Assembly (NCBI GenBank): GCA_963747005.1
Contig: CAVVDT010000003.1
Span: forward strand, 372,001-436,000
Direction of reading: 5' to 3'
DNA from: CAVVDT01 sp963747005
GTDB lineage: Bacteria > Pseudomonadota > Alphaproteobacteria > Rhizobiales > Aestuariivirgaceae
Length of the DNA: 64,000 nucleotides
Shown here: piece after piece, positions 34,684-44,528 of the stretch
Layout: every line of letters begins with the position of its first letter
Numbering within the stretch: position 1 is the stretch's first letter
Translations under genes and position numbers: made by a program
The notes under the pieces: model-generated
Seen by the model: the letters and a program-made list of their open reading frames with translations, nothing else
Told to the model about the DNA's origin: nothing
Database searches by the model: none

Positions 34684-36171
34684 ATGGCCGAACGCAATTC
34701 AATACGCTTCGTGCATCGCGGCCGCACCGTCGAGGTCGAAGACTTCAACCCGACGACCACGCTGCTCGACTGGCTGCGCATCGAGCGCCGGCTGACCGGC
34801 ACCAAGGAAGGCTGCAACGAGGGCGATTGCGGCGCCTGCACGGTGGCCATCGGCAGGCTGAAGGATGGAAAGGTCGTCTACGAGCCGGTCAATGCCTGCA
34901 TCCAGCTTCTCGGCATGCTTGACGGCACCGAACTGGTGGTGGTGGACGACCTGGCCGAAGGCGGCGACCTGCACCCGGTGCAGCAGGCCCTCGTCGATCA
35001 TCACGGCTCGCAATGCGGCTTCTGCACCCCGGGTTTCGTCATGGGACTGTTCACGCTCTATCATTCAGGCGGGCCGGTGCGCGACCGCAAGGAAGTGACC
35101 GACTGGTTGGCGGGAAACCTCTGCCGCTGCACCGGCTATCGCCCCATCGTCGATGCGGGAATGGCGGCCTGCGCCGGCAAGGCCGATGACCGCTACGCCA
35201 GGGCGATGGCTGAGACGGCAAAGTCGCTGGCCGGGCTGGCCGATGGTGCGGATGTGTTCTGCGGCAACGACCAGCGCTTTTTTGCCAGCCCCGCCAGCCG
35301 CGACGGGCTGGCCCGGCTTTATGCCCGCCATCCCGACGCCACGCTGGTTGCCGGCGCCACCGATGTGGGCTTGTGGATCACCAAGCAACTGCGCAACCTG
35401 CCGAAGATCATCCATCTCGGGCGCATCGCCGGTTTCGACGACGTCAGCGAAACCGCCGATGGCCTGACACTGGGCGCTGGGGCCACCTACCGCGACGCCC
35501 ATGCCGCTCTCTCCCGCCTCGATGCCGATATCGGCGAGGTGGTGCGGCGGCTGGGCTCGCGGCAGGTGCGGGCGGCCGGCACCATCGGCGGCAACATCGC
35601 CAACGGCTCGCCCATCGGCGATACCCCGCCCATGCTTATCGCGCTGGGGGCGAGCATCGATCTGGTTTCGGCGGAAGGCGAAAGGAGCCTGAAGCTGGAG
35701 GATTTCTTCATCGCCTACGGCAGGCAGGACCGCAAGGCCGGCGAGTTCGTGGCGCGCATCCACGTGCCGCGCCCCAAGGCGGGTGATGAGGTGCGCTGCT
35801 ACAAGATTTCCAAGCGCATCGATCAGGACATCTCCGCCGTGCTCGGCGCCTTCAGGCTCAAGATCGACGGCGACAAGGTTTCATCGGCCCGCATCGCCTA
35901 TGGCGGCATGGCGGCGACGCCCAAGCGCGCCGCAAAGGCTGAGGCGGCACTGGCGGGGGCGAGCCTTGCTTCGCCTGAAAGCTGGCAGGCGGCCATCGAC
36001 GCGGTGGGTGAGGATTTTTCGCCGCTCACCGACATGCGCGCTTCGGCCGGCTATCGGCTGGAAGCGGCAAGGGGGCTGTTGCGAAAAGCCCTCACCGAGA
36101 TCGCCGGCGCCGACAGCCATGCAACGCGCATCACCGGCTTCAGGGAGGCAAGCGATGAACGCGCCGCATGA
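34684..36171 (+). CDS. xdhA: Xanthine dehydrogenase small subunit (FeS/FAD)
   Basis: 495-residue electron-transfer subunit. The plant-type [2Fe-2S] cluster uses Cys44, Cys49, Cys52 and Cys72 (GCNEGDCGACTV). The second cluster uses Cys111, Cys114, Cys147 and Cys149 (CGFCTPGFVM, NLCRCTGYRP). The FAD domain includes LVAGATDVGLWI and the TIGGNIANGSPIGD loop. It passes electrons from the molybdenum subunit to NAD+. It overlaps the xdhB start by 17 bases. Confidence 0.97.
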   Translation: MAERNSIRFVHRGRTVEVEDFNPTTTLLDWLRIERRLTGTKEGCNEGDCGACTVAIGRLKDGKVVYEPVNACIQLLGMLDGTELVVVDDLAEGGDLHPVQQALVDHHGSQCGFCTPGFVMGLFTLYHSGGPVRDRKEVTDWLAGNLCRCTGYRPIVDAGMAACAGKADDRYARAMAETAKSLAGLADGADVFCGNDQRFFASPASRDGLARLYARHPDATLVAGATDVGLWITKQLRNLPKIIHLGRIAGFDDVSETADGLTLGAGATYRDAHAALSRLDADIGEVVRRLGSRQVRAAGTIGGNIANGSPIGDTPPMLIALGASIDLVSAEGERSLKLEDFFIAYGRQDRKAGEFVARIHVPRPKAGDEVRCYKISKRIDQDISAVLGAFRLKIDGDKVSSARIAYGGMAATPKRAAKAEAALAGASLASPESWQAAIDAVGEDFSPLTDMRASAGYRLEAARGLLRKALTEIAGADSHATRITGFREASDERAA

Positions 36172-38480
36172 CCTGAAGGCCGCCGCCACCGCCACGGTGG
36201 GCAAGGCGCTGGCCCATGACAGCGCGCGGCGCCACGTGCAGGGCAACGCTCCCTATGTGGACGACATGCCGGAACCGGCGGGCATGCTGCATCTGGCGCC
36301 GGGGCTTTCGCCCAGGGCCGCCGGGCGCATCGTGAGAACTCGATCTCGACGCCGTGCGTTCAGCGCCCGGTGTGGTCAAGGTGCTGACTGCCGCCGACAT
36401 TCCCGGCAAGAACGATTGCAGCCCGGCCATGGGCGATGATCCGATCCTCGCCGCCGATGAAGTGGTGTTCCACGGCCAGGTGCTCTTTGCCGTCGCCGCC
36501 GAGACCCGCGATCAGGCCCGCCGCGCCGCCCGGCTGGCCAAGATCGAGATTGAGGCGTCTGAGCCCATGGTGACGGTGGATCAGGGCCTGGCGCACGATG
36601 ACAAGGTGCTGCCGCCCTATGAGTTCAAGCGCGGCGACCCTTCACAAGCCATCGGCGCGGCACCGCACCGTGCTGAAGGCTCGATGCGCATCGGCGGGCA
36701 GGAGCATTTCTATCTCGAAGGCCAGGTGTCGCTGGCGTTGCCGGCCGAGGAGGGCGGTGTGCTGGTCTATTGCTCGACCCAGCACCCGAGCGAAATCCAG
36801 CATTGCCTTGCAAAAATGCTGGGGGTGGCGGAGGCGCGGGTCGAATGTGTCTGCCGGCGCATGGGCGGCGGCTTCGGCGGCAAGGAATCGCAGGCCGCGC
36901 AATGGGCGGCGCTGTGCGCCCTGACAGCCCGCCTCACCGGCCGGCCGGCCAAGATGCGGCTCGACCGCGACGACGACATGATCGCCACCGGCAAGCGCCA
37001 TGATTTCCGTGTCGACTATCGCTACGGCTATGGCGCCGATGGCGTTGTCGAGGCGGTGGATGTGGACTTCTTCGGGCGCTGCGGCTGTTCGGCCGATCTG
37101 TCGCTGGGCGTCGTCGACCGCACCATGTTCCACGCCGACAATGCCTATTTCTATCCCGCCTGCCGCATCCATTCCAAGCGGGTGCGCACCAACACCGTTT
37201 CGAATACGGCGTTTCGCGGGTTTGGCGGCCCACAAGGCATGCTGTTTGCCGAACGCATGATGGACGAGATCGCCTATTCAACGGGCCGCGATCCGCTGGA
37301 TGTAAGGAAGGCGAATTTTTATCGCGATGGGCGCGATGTGACGCCCTACGGCATGCAGCTTGCCGACAACATCATCGCCGAGGTGGTGGAGGAACTGGAA
37401 GCCTCCAGCGATTACCGCGCCCGGCGCAAGGAGGTGGCGGCCTTCAATGCCAAGGGCGGGCTGCTGCGCAAGGGTCTCGCCCTGACGCCGGTCAAGTTCG
37501 GCATCTCGTTTACCCTGCCGCACCTCAACCAGGCGGGCGCGCTGGTCAACGTCTATGCCGACGGTTCGGTCGGGATCAATCACGGCGGCACCGAGATGGG
37601 GCAGGGGCTTTATGTGAAGGTGGCGCAGGTGGTGGCCGAGGTGTTCGGCATCGGCCTCGATGATATCCAGATTACCGCCACCACCACATCGAAGGTGCCC
37701 AATACGGCGCCCACCGCGGCCTCCTCCGGCTCCGACCTCAACGGCATGGCGGCGCGCGCCGCGGCGGAGACCATCCGCGCCCGCATGGCGGCGGTGGCGG
37801 CGGAAAAGCTCGGGGGCGGCGCCAACGAGGTGCGTTTCGAGGCGGGCGAGGTGCGGGCCGGCGGCAAGTCCATGAGCTTTGCCGAGGTGGCGCACCAGGC
37901 GTTCCTCGAACGGGTGTCGCTGTCGTCTACCGGCTTTTACGCAACGCCGGAAATCGACTGGGTGCGCGACAAGGTGGAAGGCCGGCCGTTCTATTATTTC
38001 GCCTATGGCGCGGCCTGCGCCGAAGTGACGGTGGACATCCTCACCGGCGAGATGCGTGTGGACCGCGTGGATATCCTCCACGACGTCGGACGCTCCATCA
38101 ACCCGGCCGTCGACATCGGCCAGATCGAGGGCGGCTTCGTGCAGGGGATGGGCTGGCTGACCACCGAGGAACTGGTGTTCGATGCCGAAGGGCGCCTCAC
38201 GACGCACGCGCCTTCGACCTACAAGATACCGACTGCCTCCGACGTCCCGGCCGATTTCCGGGTCAAGCTGCATAAGAACACCGGCAATCGCAAGCCGACC
38301 ATCTACCGTTCCAAGGCGGTGGGCGAGCCGCCCCTTATGCTGGCCTTGTCGGCATTCTCGGCCATAACAGACGCGTTGGCGAGCCTTGCCCCCGGGCGTT
38401 GTCCGCCGCTCGATGCCCCGGCGACGCCGGAAGCCATACTCAAGGCCGCGGCCGCCATGATGGCCGAGGAGGCGGCGTGA
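36155..38480 (+). pseudogene. xdhB: Xanthine dehydrogenase large (Mo) subunit, frameshifted
   Basis: Molybdopterin subunit that hydroxylates hypoxanthine and xanthine. Translation from ATG 36155 (MNAPHDLKAAATATVG) is in frame for 60 codons to GRIV at 36332-36334. An extra base (A at 36335) then breaks the frame, and the downstream frame resumes at 36336 (ELDLDAVRSAPGVVKVL) to the stop at 38480. Skipping one base restores a full-length 774-residue protein. It keeps the Moco-binding GGGFGGKES, FRGFGGPQG and catalytic-Glu VGEPPLML motifs. The rest shows no decay, so this is either a recent mutation or a sequence error. The operon context (xdhA, xdhC) is intact. Confidence 0.9.
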
Positions 38481-38484
38481 TCCG

Positions 38485-39465
38485 ATGACCGTGTGGCGCA
38501 GCATCGAAACCATACTCAAGCGCGGCAAGACCTGCGCCCTCGTCAGCGTGCTGTCGGTCAAGGGTTCGGCGCCGCGCGAGGCGGGGGCACGCATGATCGT
38601 GACGTCGGCCGGCGGTTTTCACGGCACCATCGGCGGCGGGGCGCTGGAATGGCAGGCGCTGGGTTCGGCGCAAGGCTTGCTCGCCCGCTCGGGAGCAGAG
38701 GCGATCATCGAGAAAAAGGTGCTGGGCCCCGATCTCGGCCAGTGCTGCGGCGGCGCCGTGGACCTGTTGATCGAGCGTTTCGAGGCGGCCGATCTTGCGC
38801 ATGTCGCAGATTTGGCCCGGGCCGAAGCATCGGGACCTTTCGCCACGACGGGCAGGCTGGGCGGGCGGCATCTGGCACGCCACATCGCGGCCGAAGTAGA
38901 TATGGATGCGCCCGTTACCTTGCGAGGTAACGGCACCATCGCCGAACTTTTCGGCGAACGCCGGCGGGCCGTCATGCTGTTCGGCGCCGGCCATGTGGGG
39001 CGCGCCCTGATGCTGGCGCTGGCGCCCCTGCCGTTCGATGTGCGCTGGGTCGACCCGCGCCCGCAAGCCTTTCCGGCGCATGTGGCGGGTAATGTGACGC
39101 TCGATGCGCGCGGCAATCCGGTGAAGGCTCTGGTCGAGGCACCGGACGGGGCGTTCGTCGTCATCGTTACCCACAGCCATGCCCTCGATCTGGCGGTGCT
39201 CGATGGAGCGCTTTCGGAAGGACGCTTCGGCTATGTCGGGGTCATCGGCTCGAGAACCAAGCGGGCGCGCTTCCAAGGCCGCCTCAGGAAAGCCGGGCAC
39301 GACGCGGCGGCGGTATCGTCCTTCCGCTGCCCCATCGGCATTTCAGGCATCGCCTCGCGCCTGCCGGCGGCGATTGCGGCGGGCGTCGTGGCTGAATTGC
39401 TGCAATGTGACGCGCTGGTGAAAACTGCCCGGGTCCCCCTCAACATCACGGCGCAAAGGGCATAG
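38485..39465 (+). CDS. xdhC: Xanthine dehydrogenase maturation protein XdhC
   Basis: 326-residue accessory protein that binds and delivers the sulfurated molybdenum cofactor to XdhB. N-terminal XdhC/CoxI domain (VKGSAPREAGARMIV, GGGALEW, GQCCGG) and C-terminal Rossmann domain (LFGAGHVGRALMLALAPL, GVIGSRTKRARF). It starts 4 bases after xdhB and 4 bases before the ABC transporter gene. Confidence 0.93.
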   Translation: MTVWRSIETILKRGKTCALVSVLSVKGSAPREAGARMIVTSAGGFHGTIGGGALEWQALGSAQGLLARSGAEAIIEKKVLGPDLGQCCGGAVDLLIERFEAADLAHVADLARAEASGPFATTGRLGGRHLARHIAAEVDMDAPVTLRGNGTIAELFGERRRAVMLFGAGHVGRALMLALAPLPFDVRWVDPRPQAFPAHVAGNVTLDARGNPVKALVEAPDGAFVVIVTHSHALDLAVLDGALSEGRFGYVGVIGSRTKRARFQGRLRKAGHDAAAVSSFRCPIGISGIASRLPAAIAAGVVAELLQCDALVKTARVPLNITAQRA

Positions 39466-39469
39466 TCTC

Positions 39470-41068
39470 ATGGACCGGGGTGAGATGATGGCAAGGGGAG
39501 AGGCCATGGCCGCCGCAACCGGCGACAACGAAAAGGCATGGCTTCTGGAGGCCAGCCGCATCGTCAAGCGCTTCGGCGGGCTCGTTGCCAACGATGAAGT
39601 GACGCTGAAGGTGGCGCCGGGCGAAATCCACGCCTTGCTGGGCGAGAACGGCGCCGGGAAATCGACGCTGGTCAAGATCATCTACGGCTCGTTGCAGCCC
39701 AATGCGGGTGAGCTGATCTGGAAGGGCGAACCCGTCACCATCGCCAATCCGGCCGCCGCCCGCGATCTCGGCATCGGCATGGTGTTCCAGCACTTTTCCC
39801 TGTTCGAGGCCTTGACGGTGGCGGAGAATATCGCGCTGGCGCTGGCCGGTCCCTACGATCTTGCCGCCCTGTCGGAAAGAATAGCCCGCGTATCGGGCGA
39901 ATACGGCCTGCCGCTCAAGCCCGACGCCGTGGTGGCCGATCTGTCGGTGGGCGAGCGCCAGCGCATCGAGATCGTGCGCTGCCTGTTGCAGGAACCACGC
40001 CTCCTCATCATGGACGAGCCCACCGCCGTCCTGACGCCGCAGGAGGCCGACCAGCTTTTCTTCACCCTGAAGCGCCTCGCCGGCGAGGGCTGCGCGGTGC
40101 TCTACATTTCGCACCGCCTGGAGGAGGTGAAGAACCTTTGCCACAACGCCACCATCCTCCGGCATGGCAAGGTGGTGGCCGAGGTCGACCCGCGAAAGGA
40201 AACCGCCAACAGCCTTGCCCGCCTCATGGTCGGCGGCGACATCCATGCGGTGAAGGCAAGCCATGCCGACAAGGCGGGCGCCCCTCTCCTCGTCCTCAAC
40301 GGCCTCGATCTGCCGGCCGACAGCCCCTTCGGCGTGGCGCTGAAGGATGTCAGCCTCAACGTGCGGGCCGGCGAGGTGGTGGCCATCGCCGGCGTGGCCG
40401 GCAACGGCCAGGGCGAACTGTTCGTCGCCTTGTCGGGCGAACGTACCTCAACGCCGGGCGATGCCATTGCCATGGCGGGCAGTCCGTGCGCGACGCTCGG
40501 GATCAATGCCCGGCGGGCGCTGGGCGCGGCCTTCGTGCCGGAAGAACGCCTCGGCCACGGCGCCGTGCCGGGCTTCACGCTGTCGCAGAACGTGGTGCTC
40601 ACCCGCCATAGCGGCAAGGACGGACTGGCGGCGGGGGCCTTCGTCGATTATGTCCGCGCCGCCCGGCTGACCGAAGAGATTTCGCGCAAGTACGATGTCA
40701 GGAAAGGCAAGGCCGATCCCGAGGCGCGGGCGCTGTCGGGTGGCAACCTGCAGAAATTCGTCATGGGGCGCGAACTCGACCGCGAGCCGAAGGTTCTCAT
40801 CGTCAACCAGCCGACCTGGGGCGTCGATGCCGGGGCCGCCGCCCTCATCCGCCAGGCGCTCATCGACCTGGCAAGGTCCGGCTCGGCAGTGCTGGTGATC
40901 TCCCAGGACCTCGATGAGATCTTCGAGATCGCCGACCGCATCGCGGTCATCTCGCGCGGCGAACTTTCGGAAGCTGAGCCGGCCGGCGCCATGACCACCG
41001 AGCGCATCGGCCTGCTCATGGCCGGCGCCCACGAAAAGGGCCGCCAGCCGGCAGCCGGGGTGGCGTGA
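39470..41068 (+). CDS. BMP-type nucleoside/purine ABC transporter, dual ATPase
   Basis: 532-residue ATPase with two fused ABC domains, as in sugar/nucleoside importers of the YufO/NupO/RnsB type. The first domain has GENGAGKST, LSVGERQRIEI and LLIMDEPTAVLTP. The second has a degenerate Walker A (GVAGNGQGEL) but an intact LSGGNLQKFVMGREL signature and VNQPTWGVDAGA. The start may be 39470 or one of the ATGs shortly after. It overlaps the permease gene by 4 bases. Placement inside the purine cluster suggests import of purines or nucleosides. Confidence 0.9.
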   Translation: MDRGEMMARGEAMAAATGDNEKAWLLEASRIVKRFGGLVANDEVTLKVAPGEIHALLGENGAGKSTLVKIIYGSLQPNAGELIWKGEPVTIANPAAARDLGIGMVFQHFSLFEALTVAENIALALAGPYDLAALSERIARVSGEYGLPLKPDAVVADLSVGERQRIEIVRCLLQEPRLLIMDEPTAVLTPQEADQLFFTLKRLAGEGCAVLYISHRLEEVKNLCHNATILRHGKVVAEVDPRKETANSLARLMVGGDIHAVKASHADKAGAPLLVLNGLDLPADSPFGVALKDVSLNVRAGEVVAIAGVAGNGQGELFVALSGERTSTPGDAIAMAGSPCATLGINARRALGAAFVPEERLGHGAVPGFTLSQNVVLTRHSGKDGLAAGAFVDYVRAARLTEEISRKYDVRKGKADPEARALSGGNLQKFVMGRELDREPKVLIVNQPTWGVDAGAAALIRQALIDLARSGSAVLVISQDLDEIFEIADRIAVISRGELSEAEPAGAMTTERIGLLMAGAHEKGRQPAAGVA

Positions 41069-42147
41069 TGCGCATCTATCTGGAAAAGCGCCCGGAGCAT
41101 TCCAAAGCCATGGCGATCGCCTCGCCGTTCATCGCCGTCGGGCTGACGCTCCTGACCGGCGGCATCATCTTTACGCTCCTGGGCTTCAACCCGTTCAGCG
41201 CCCTCTACATCTACTTCCTCGACCCGCTCACCAGCCTGTGGTCGATCGAGGAGCTGCTGGTGAAAGCCGGTCCCCTGGTGCTCATCGGCGTCGGGCTCGC
41301 CATCGGCTACAGCGCCAATGTGTGGAACATCGGCGCCGAGGGCCAGCTCGTGGCGGGCGCCGTCGTCGGCTCTCTGTTCCCGGTGCTGCTGCCCGCATGG
41401 CAGGACCCCTCGGTGCTGCCGGTGATCCTGCTGACGGGCATCCTCGGCGGCATGGCATGGGCGGCGATTCCGGCGCTCCTCAAGGTGCGCTTCGGAGCCA
41501 ATGAGATCCTTTCCTCCCTGATGCTGGTCTACGTGGCGCAACTGGGCCTCGACTGGCTGGTGAGGGGGCCGTGGCGCGATCCGCATGGCTTCAACTTCCC
41601 CAAGTCGGTCGAATTCAGTGGCTGGCAGGTCCTGCCCACGCTCTCCGACAGCCGCGTGCACCTTGGCATCGCCCTGGCCCTCATTGCCGCCATCGTGCTG
41701 GCCGTCGTCATGGCGCGCATGCTGAAAGGCTTTGAGATCCGGGTGATCGGCTCGACCCCGCGCGCCGGGGCCTTTGCCGGATTCTCGCGCAACCGCACCA
41801 TCTGGTTCAGCTTCCTGTTGTCGGGAGGCCTTGCCGGGCTTGCCGGCATCTGCGAGGTGGCCGGTCCCATCGGCCATCTGCAACCGTCAATTTCACCCGG
41901 CTACGGGTTTACCGCCATCATCGTCGCCTTCCTCGGCCGCCTCAACCCGCTCGGCGCGGTGGTGGCGGGGCTGATGCTGGCGCTCAGCTATCTGGGCGGC
42001 GAGGGGGCGCAGGTGGCGCTGGGCCTCTCCGACAAGATCGCCCGCGTGTTCCAGGGCATCCTCCTGTTCTACATCCTCGCCTGCGACACCCTCATCCTCT
42101 ATCGCATCCGTTTCGCCGCCTTCGGCGCAACGGGTGCGAGGCCGTGA
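41065..42147 (+). CDS. ABC transporter permease (nucleoside/purine type)
   Basis: 360-residue inner-membrane permease with about eight to ten hydrophobic helices. It belongs to the branched-chain/nucleoside permease family, with the conserved NIGAEGQLVAGAVVG segment and RVIGSTPRAGAFAGFSR cytoplasmic loop. Partner of the following permease. Confidence 0.92.
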   Translation: MMRIYLEKRPEHSKAMAIASPFIAVGLTLLTGGIIFTLLGFNPFSALYIYFLDPLTSLWSIEELLVKAGPLVLIGVGLAIGYSANVWNIGAEGQLVAGAVVGSLFPVLLPAWQDPSVLPVILLTGILGGMAWAAIPALLKVRFGANEILSSLMLVYVAQLGLDWLVRGPWRDPHGFNFPKSVEFSGWQVLPTLSDSRVHLGIALALIAAIVLAVVMARMLKGFEIRVIGSTPRAGAFAGFSRNRTIWFSFLLSGGLAGLAGICEVAGPIGHLQPSISPGYGFTAIIVAFLGRLNPLGAVVAGLMLALSYLGGEGAQVALGLSDKIARVFQGILLFYILACDTLILYRIRFAAFGATGARP

Positions 42148-42160
42148 AAGGCAGACCGCC

Positions 42161-43081
42161 ATGGACGCCTTCCTTGCCATCATCCTCACCATCATCACCG
42201 CATCGACGCCGCTCTTGCTGGCCGCACTTGGCGAACTGGTGGCAGAACGCTCCGGCGTCCTCAATCTCGGGGTCGAAGGCATGATGGTGATGGGCGCGGT
42301 GGTTGGCTTCGGAGCGGCCCACGTGACCGGCTCGGTGTGGGTCGGCATTGCCGCAGCGATCGTCGCCGGCATGATCATGGCCTTCCTGTTCGGTATCCTT
42401 ACCCTGTCGCTGGTGACCAACCAGGTGGCGACCGGCCTGGCGCTGACGCTGCTGGGGCTGGGGCTCTCCGGCGTCATCGGCGAACCCTTTGTCGGCCAGC
42501 CCGGCGTCAAGCTCGGCACCATCCACATTCCGGGCCTCTCCGATATTCCGGTCATCGGTCCGCTCGTCTTCGGCCAGGACCCGCTGGTCTATTTCTCGCT
42601 CGTCCTCGCCGCCGGTGTCTCGTGGTTCCTGTTCAGGACCCGCGGCGGTCTCATCGTGCGAGCGGTGGGCGACAGCCACGCCTCGGCCCATGCGCTGGGC
42701 TACAGCGTCATCTCGGTGCGTTATTTCTGCGTGCTTTTCGGCGGTGCCTGTGCCGGTCTTGCCGGCGGCTATCTGTCGCTCGCCTATACGCCCTCGTGGA
42801 TCGAGAACATGACGGCGGGACGCGGCTGGATCGCCCTTGCCCTCGTCGTCTTCGCCTCATGGCGGCCGGCGCGGGTGGTGGCCGGCGCCTATCTCTTCGG
42901 CACCGTGATGATCCTCGGCTTCTACGTGCAGAGCCTGGGGCTTGGCATCCCCTCGCAGTTCCTGTCGTCGCTGCCCTACATCGTCACTGTCGTGGCGCTG
43001 GTCGTCATATCCGGCAACAGGACACTCACCCGCGCCAACACCCCGGCTGCTCTCGGGCAGCCTTTCGTGCCTGATCGCTGA
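42161..43081 (+). CDS. ABC transporter permease (nucleoside/purine type), second subunit
   Basis: 306-residue multi-pass permease with the family motif SGVLNLGVEGMMVMGAVVGF and the loop RAVGDSHASAHALGYS. ATG at 42161 is preceded by AAAGG. It forms a heterodimer with the preceding permease in the BMP-family importer. Confidence 0.92.
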   Translation: MDAFLAIILTIITASTPLLLAALGELVAERSGVLNLGVEGMMVMGAVVGFGAAHVTGSVWVGIAAAIVAGMIMAFLFGILTLSLVTNQVATGLALTLLGLGLSGVIGEPFVGQPGVKLGTIHIPGLSDIPVIGPLVFGQDPLVYFSLVLAAGVSWFLFRTRGGLIVRAVGDSHASAHALGYSVISVRYFCVLFGGACAGLAGGYLSLAYTPSWIENMTAGRGWIALALVVFASWRPARVVAGAYLFGTVMILGFYVQSLGLGIPSQFLSSLPYIVTVVALVVISGNRTLTRANTPAALGQPFVPDR

Positions 43082-43091
43082 ACCGGCGCCC

Positions 43092-43116
43092 CCCGCGGCA
43101 GGCGGCCTGCCGCGGG
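43092..43116. other. Strong intercistronic hairpin
   Basis: CCCGCGGCAGG-CGG-CCTGCCGCGGG, an 11-base perfect stem between the permease and binding-protein genes, with no T-run after it. It may protect or partly terminate the transcript and so separate expression of the binding protein from the permeases. Confidence 0.5.
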
Positions 43117-43187
43117 AGCGCACAGACATCGCAAACCTGGAGCCGCACCCGGACATGGAAAGAAATCCAACCGAAAAAGGGAGACTG

Positions 43188-44258
43188 ATGATGAAGAAAT
43201 GGATCGCATTGGCTTGCACGCTGGCGCTGGCGCTGGCGTTGGGCGCCGTGGGCGCTGAAGCCAAGGTCAAGGCCTGCTGGGTCTATGTCGGCGCCATCGG
43301 CGACCACGGCTATACCTACCAGCACGATCAGGGCCGCCTCTATGCCGAGAAGATGCTGGGCGACCAGCTGGAGACCGTTTACCTGGAGAACATCGCCGAA
43401 GGGCCCGATGCCGAGCGCGCCATTACGCGCCTTGCCCGCAGCGGCTGCGACATCATCTTCACCACGTCCTTCGGCTTCATGGATGCCACCCTCAAGGTCG
43501 CCAAGCGGTTTCCGAAGGTGAAGTTCGAGCACGCCACCGGCTACAAGACCGCCGCGAACGTCACAACCTACAACCTGAAATTCCATGAAGGCCGCTATGT
43601 CGCCGGTGAGATCGCGGCCAGCGTATCCAAGACCGGCAAGGCCGGCTACATCGTGTCCTTTCCCATTCCCGAGGTGGTGGCCGGCATCGATGCCTTCATG
43701 CTCGGCGCCCAGTCGGTGAACCCGAACTTCAAGATCTCGGTCATCTGGGTGAACTCCTGGTATGACCCGGGCAAGGAGGCCGACGCCGCCAAGGTGCTGG
43801 TCGGCCAGGGCGCCGACATCCTGGTGCAGCACACCGATTCGAGTGCCCCCACGCAGGTGGCCGAGGAAAAGGGCATTCACGCCTTCGGGCAGGCTTCCGA
43901 CATGATCAAGTACGGCCCCCACGCCCAGCTCACCGCTCTCGTCGACAACTGGGGTCCCTATTACGTGAGCCGCATCAAGGCGGTGATGGACGGCACCTGG
44001 AAGTCGCAGGCCTCATGGACCGGCATGGCCGAAGGCACCGTCAAGATGGCGCCCTTCACCAACATGCCCGCCGACGTTGCCAAGACGGCCGATCAGACGG
44101 TTGCCGACATTGCCTCGGGCAAGCTCAACCCGTTCCACGGGCCGATCTACAACCAGGAAGGCAAGCTGATGGTGAAGGCCGGCGAGGTGATGCCGGACAA
44201 CGATATCCTCGGCCTCAACTGGTACGTCAAGGGCATCGACGACAAGCTGCCGCAGTAA
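43188..44258 (+). CDS. BMP-family substrate-binding protein
   Basis: Periplasmic binding protein (about 356 residues) of the basic membrane protein/PnrA family, which binds purine nucleosides or similar ligands. Signal peptide MKKWIALACTLALALALG ends near GAEA. Family core includes YVGAIGDHGYTYQHDQG and NIAEGPDAERAITRLA. The two adjacent ATGs at 43188 and 43191 follow GGGAG; the second has the better spacing. Unusually, it is the last gene of the transporter operon. Confidence 0.92.
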   Translation: MMKKWIALACTLALALALGAVGAEAKVKACWVYVGAIGDHGYTYQHDQGRLYAEKMLGDQLETVYLENIAEGPDAERAITRLARSGCDIIFTTSFGFMDATLKVAKRFPKVKFEHATGYKTAANVTTYNLKFHEGRYVAGEIAASVSKTGKAGYIVSFPIPEVVAGIDAFMLGAQSVNPNFKISVIWVNSWYDPGKEADAAKVLVGQGADILVQHTDSSAPTQVAEEKGIHAFGQASDMIKYGPHAQLTALVDNWGPYYVSRIKAVMDGTWKSQASWTGMAEGTVKMAPFTNMPADVAKTADQTVADIASGKLNPFHGPIYNQEGKLMVKAGEVMPDNDILGLNWYVKGIDDKLPQ

Positions 44259-44305
44259 CGGCGAAGCGGGTCGACAGGCCCGCTCACCGGTTACCGTTCC
44301 ACTCT

Positions 44306-44404
44306 CCGTCACCCCGGCACCTGATGCCGGGGTCCATTCCGCCGGCTTTGCCACTTGCTGCGACCCTGGCGGAACGGATGGCGGGATCAAGTCCCGCCAT
44401 GACG
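44306..44404. repeat. Paired REP element, divergent copy 5
   Basis: Two hairpins, CCCCGGCA-CCTGA-TGCCGGGG (44312-44332) and TGGCGGGA-TCAAG-TCCCGCCA (44379-44399), about 46 bases apart. Same architecture and loop bases as the cluster near 30 kb, but the stems have changed with compensation. It fills much of the 270-base spacer between the binding-protein gene and the urate oxidase gene. Confidence 0.8.
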
Positions 44405-44528
44405 AGTAGAGGTAGTGAGCCTTCTCCCGGTGTCGTCCTCGGGCTGGCCCCAAGGATCCTGGACACATGGCAAGGCTTGAAGACGCGCGCCTTCTTGCTT
44501 GCGCCACCGACGAGAACGAGGGATTGCC

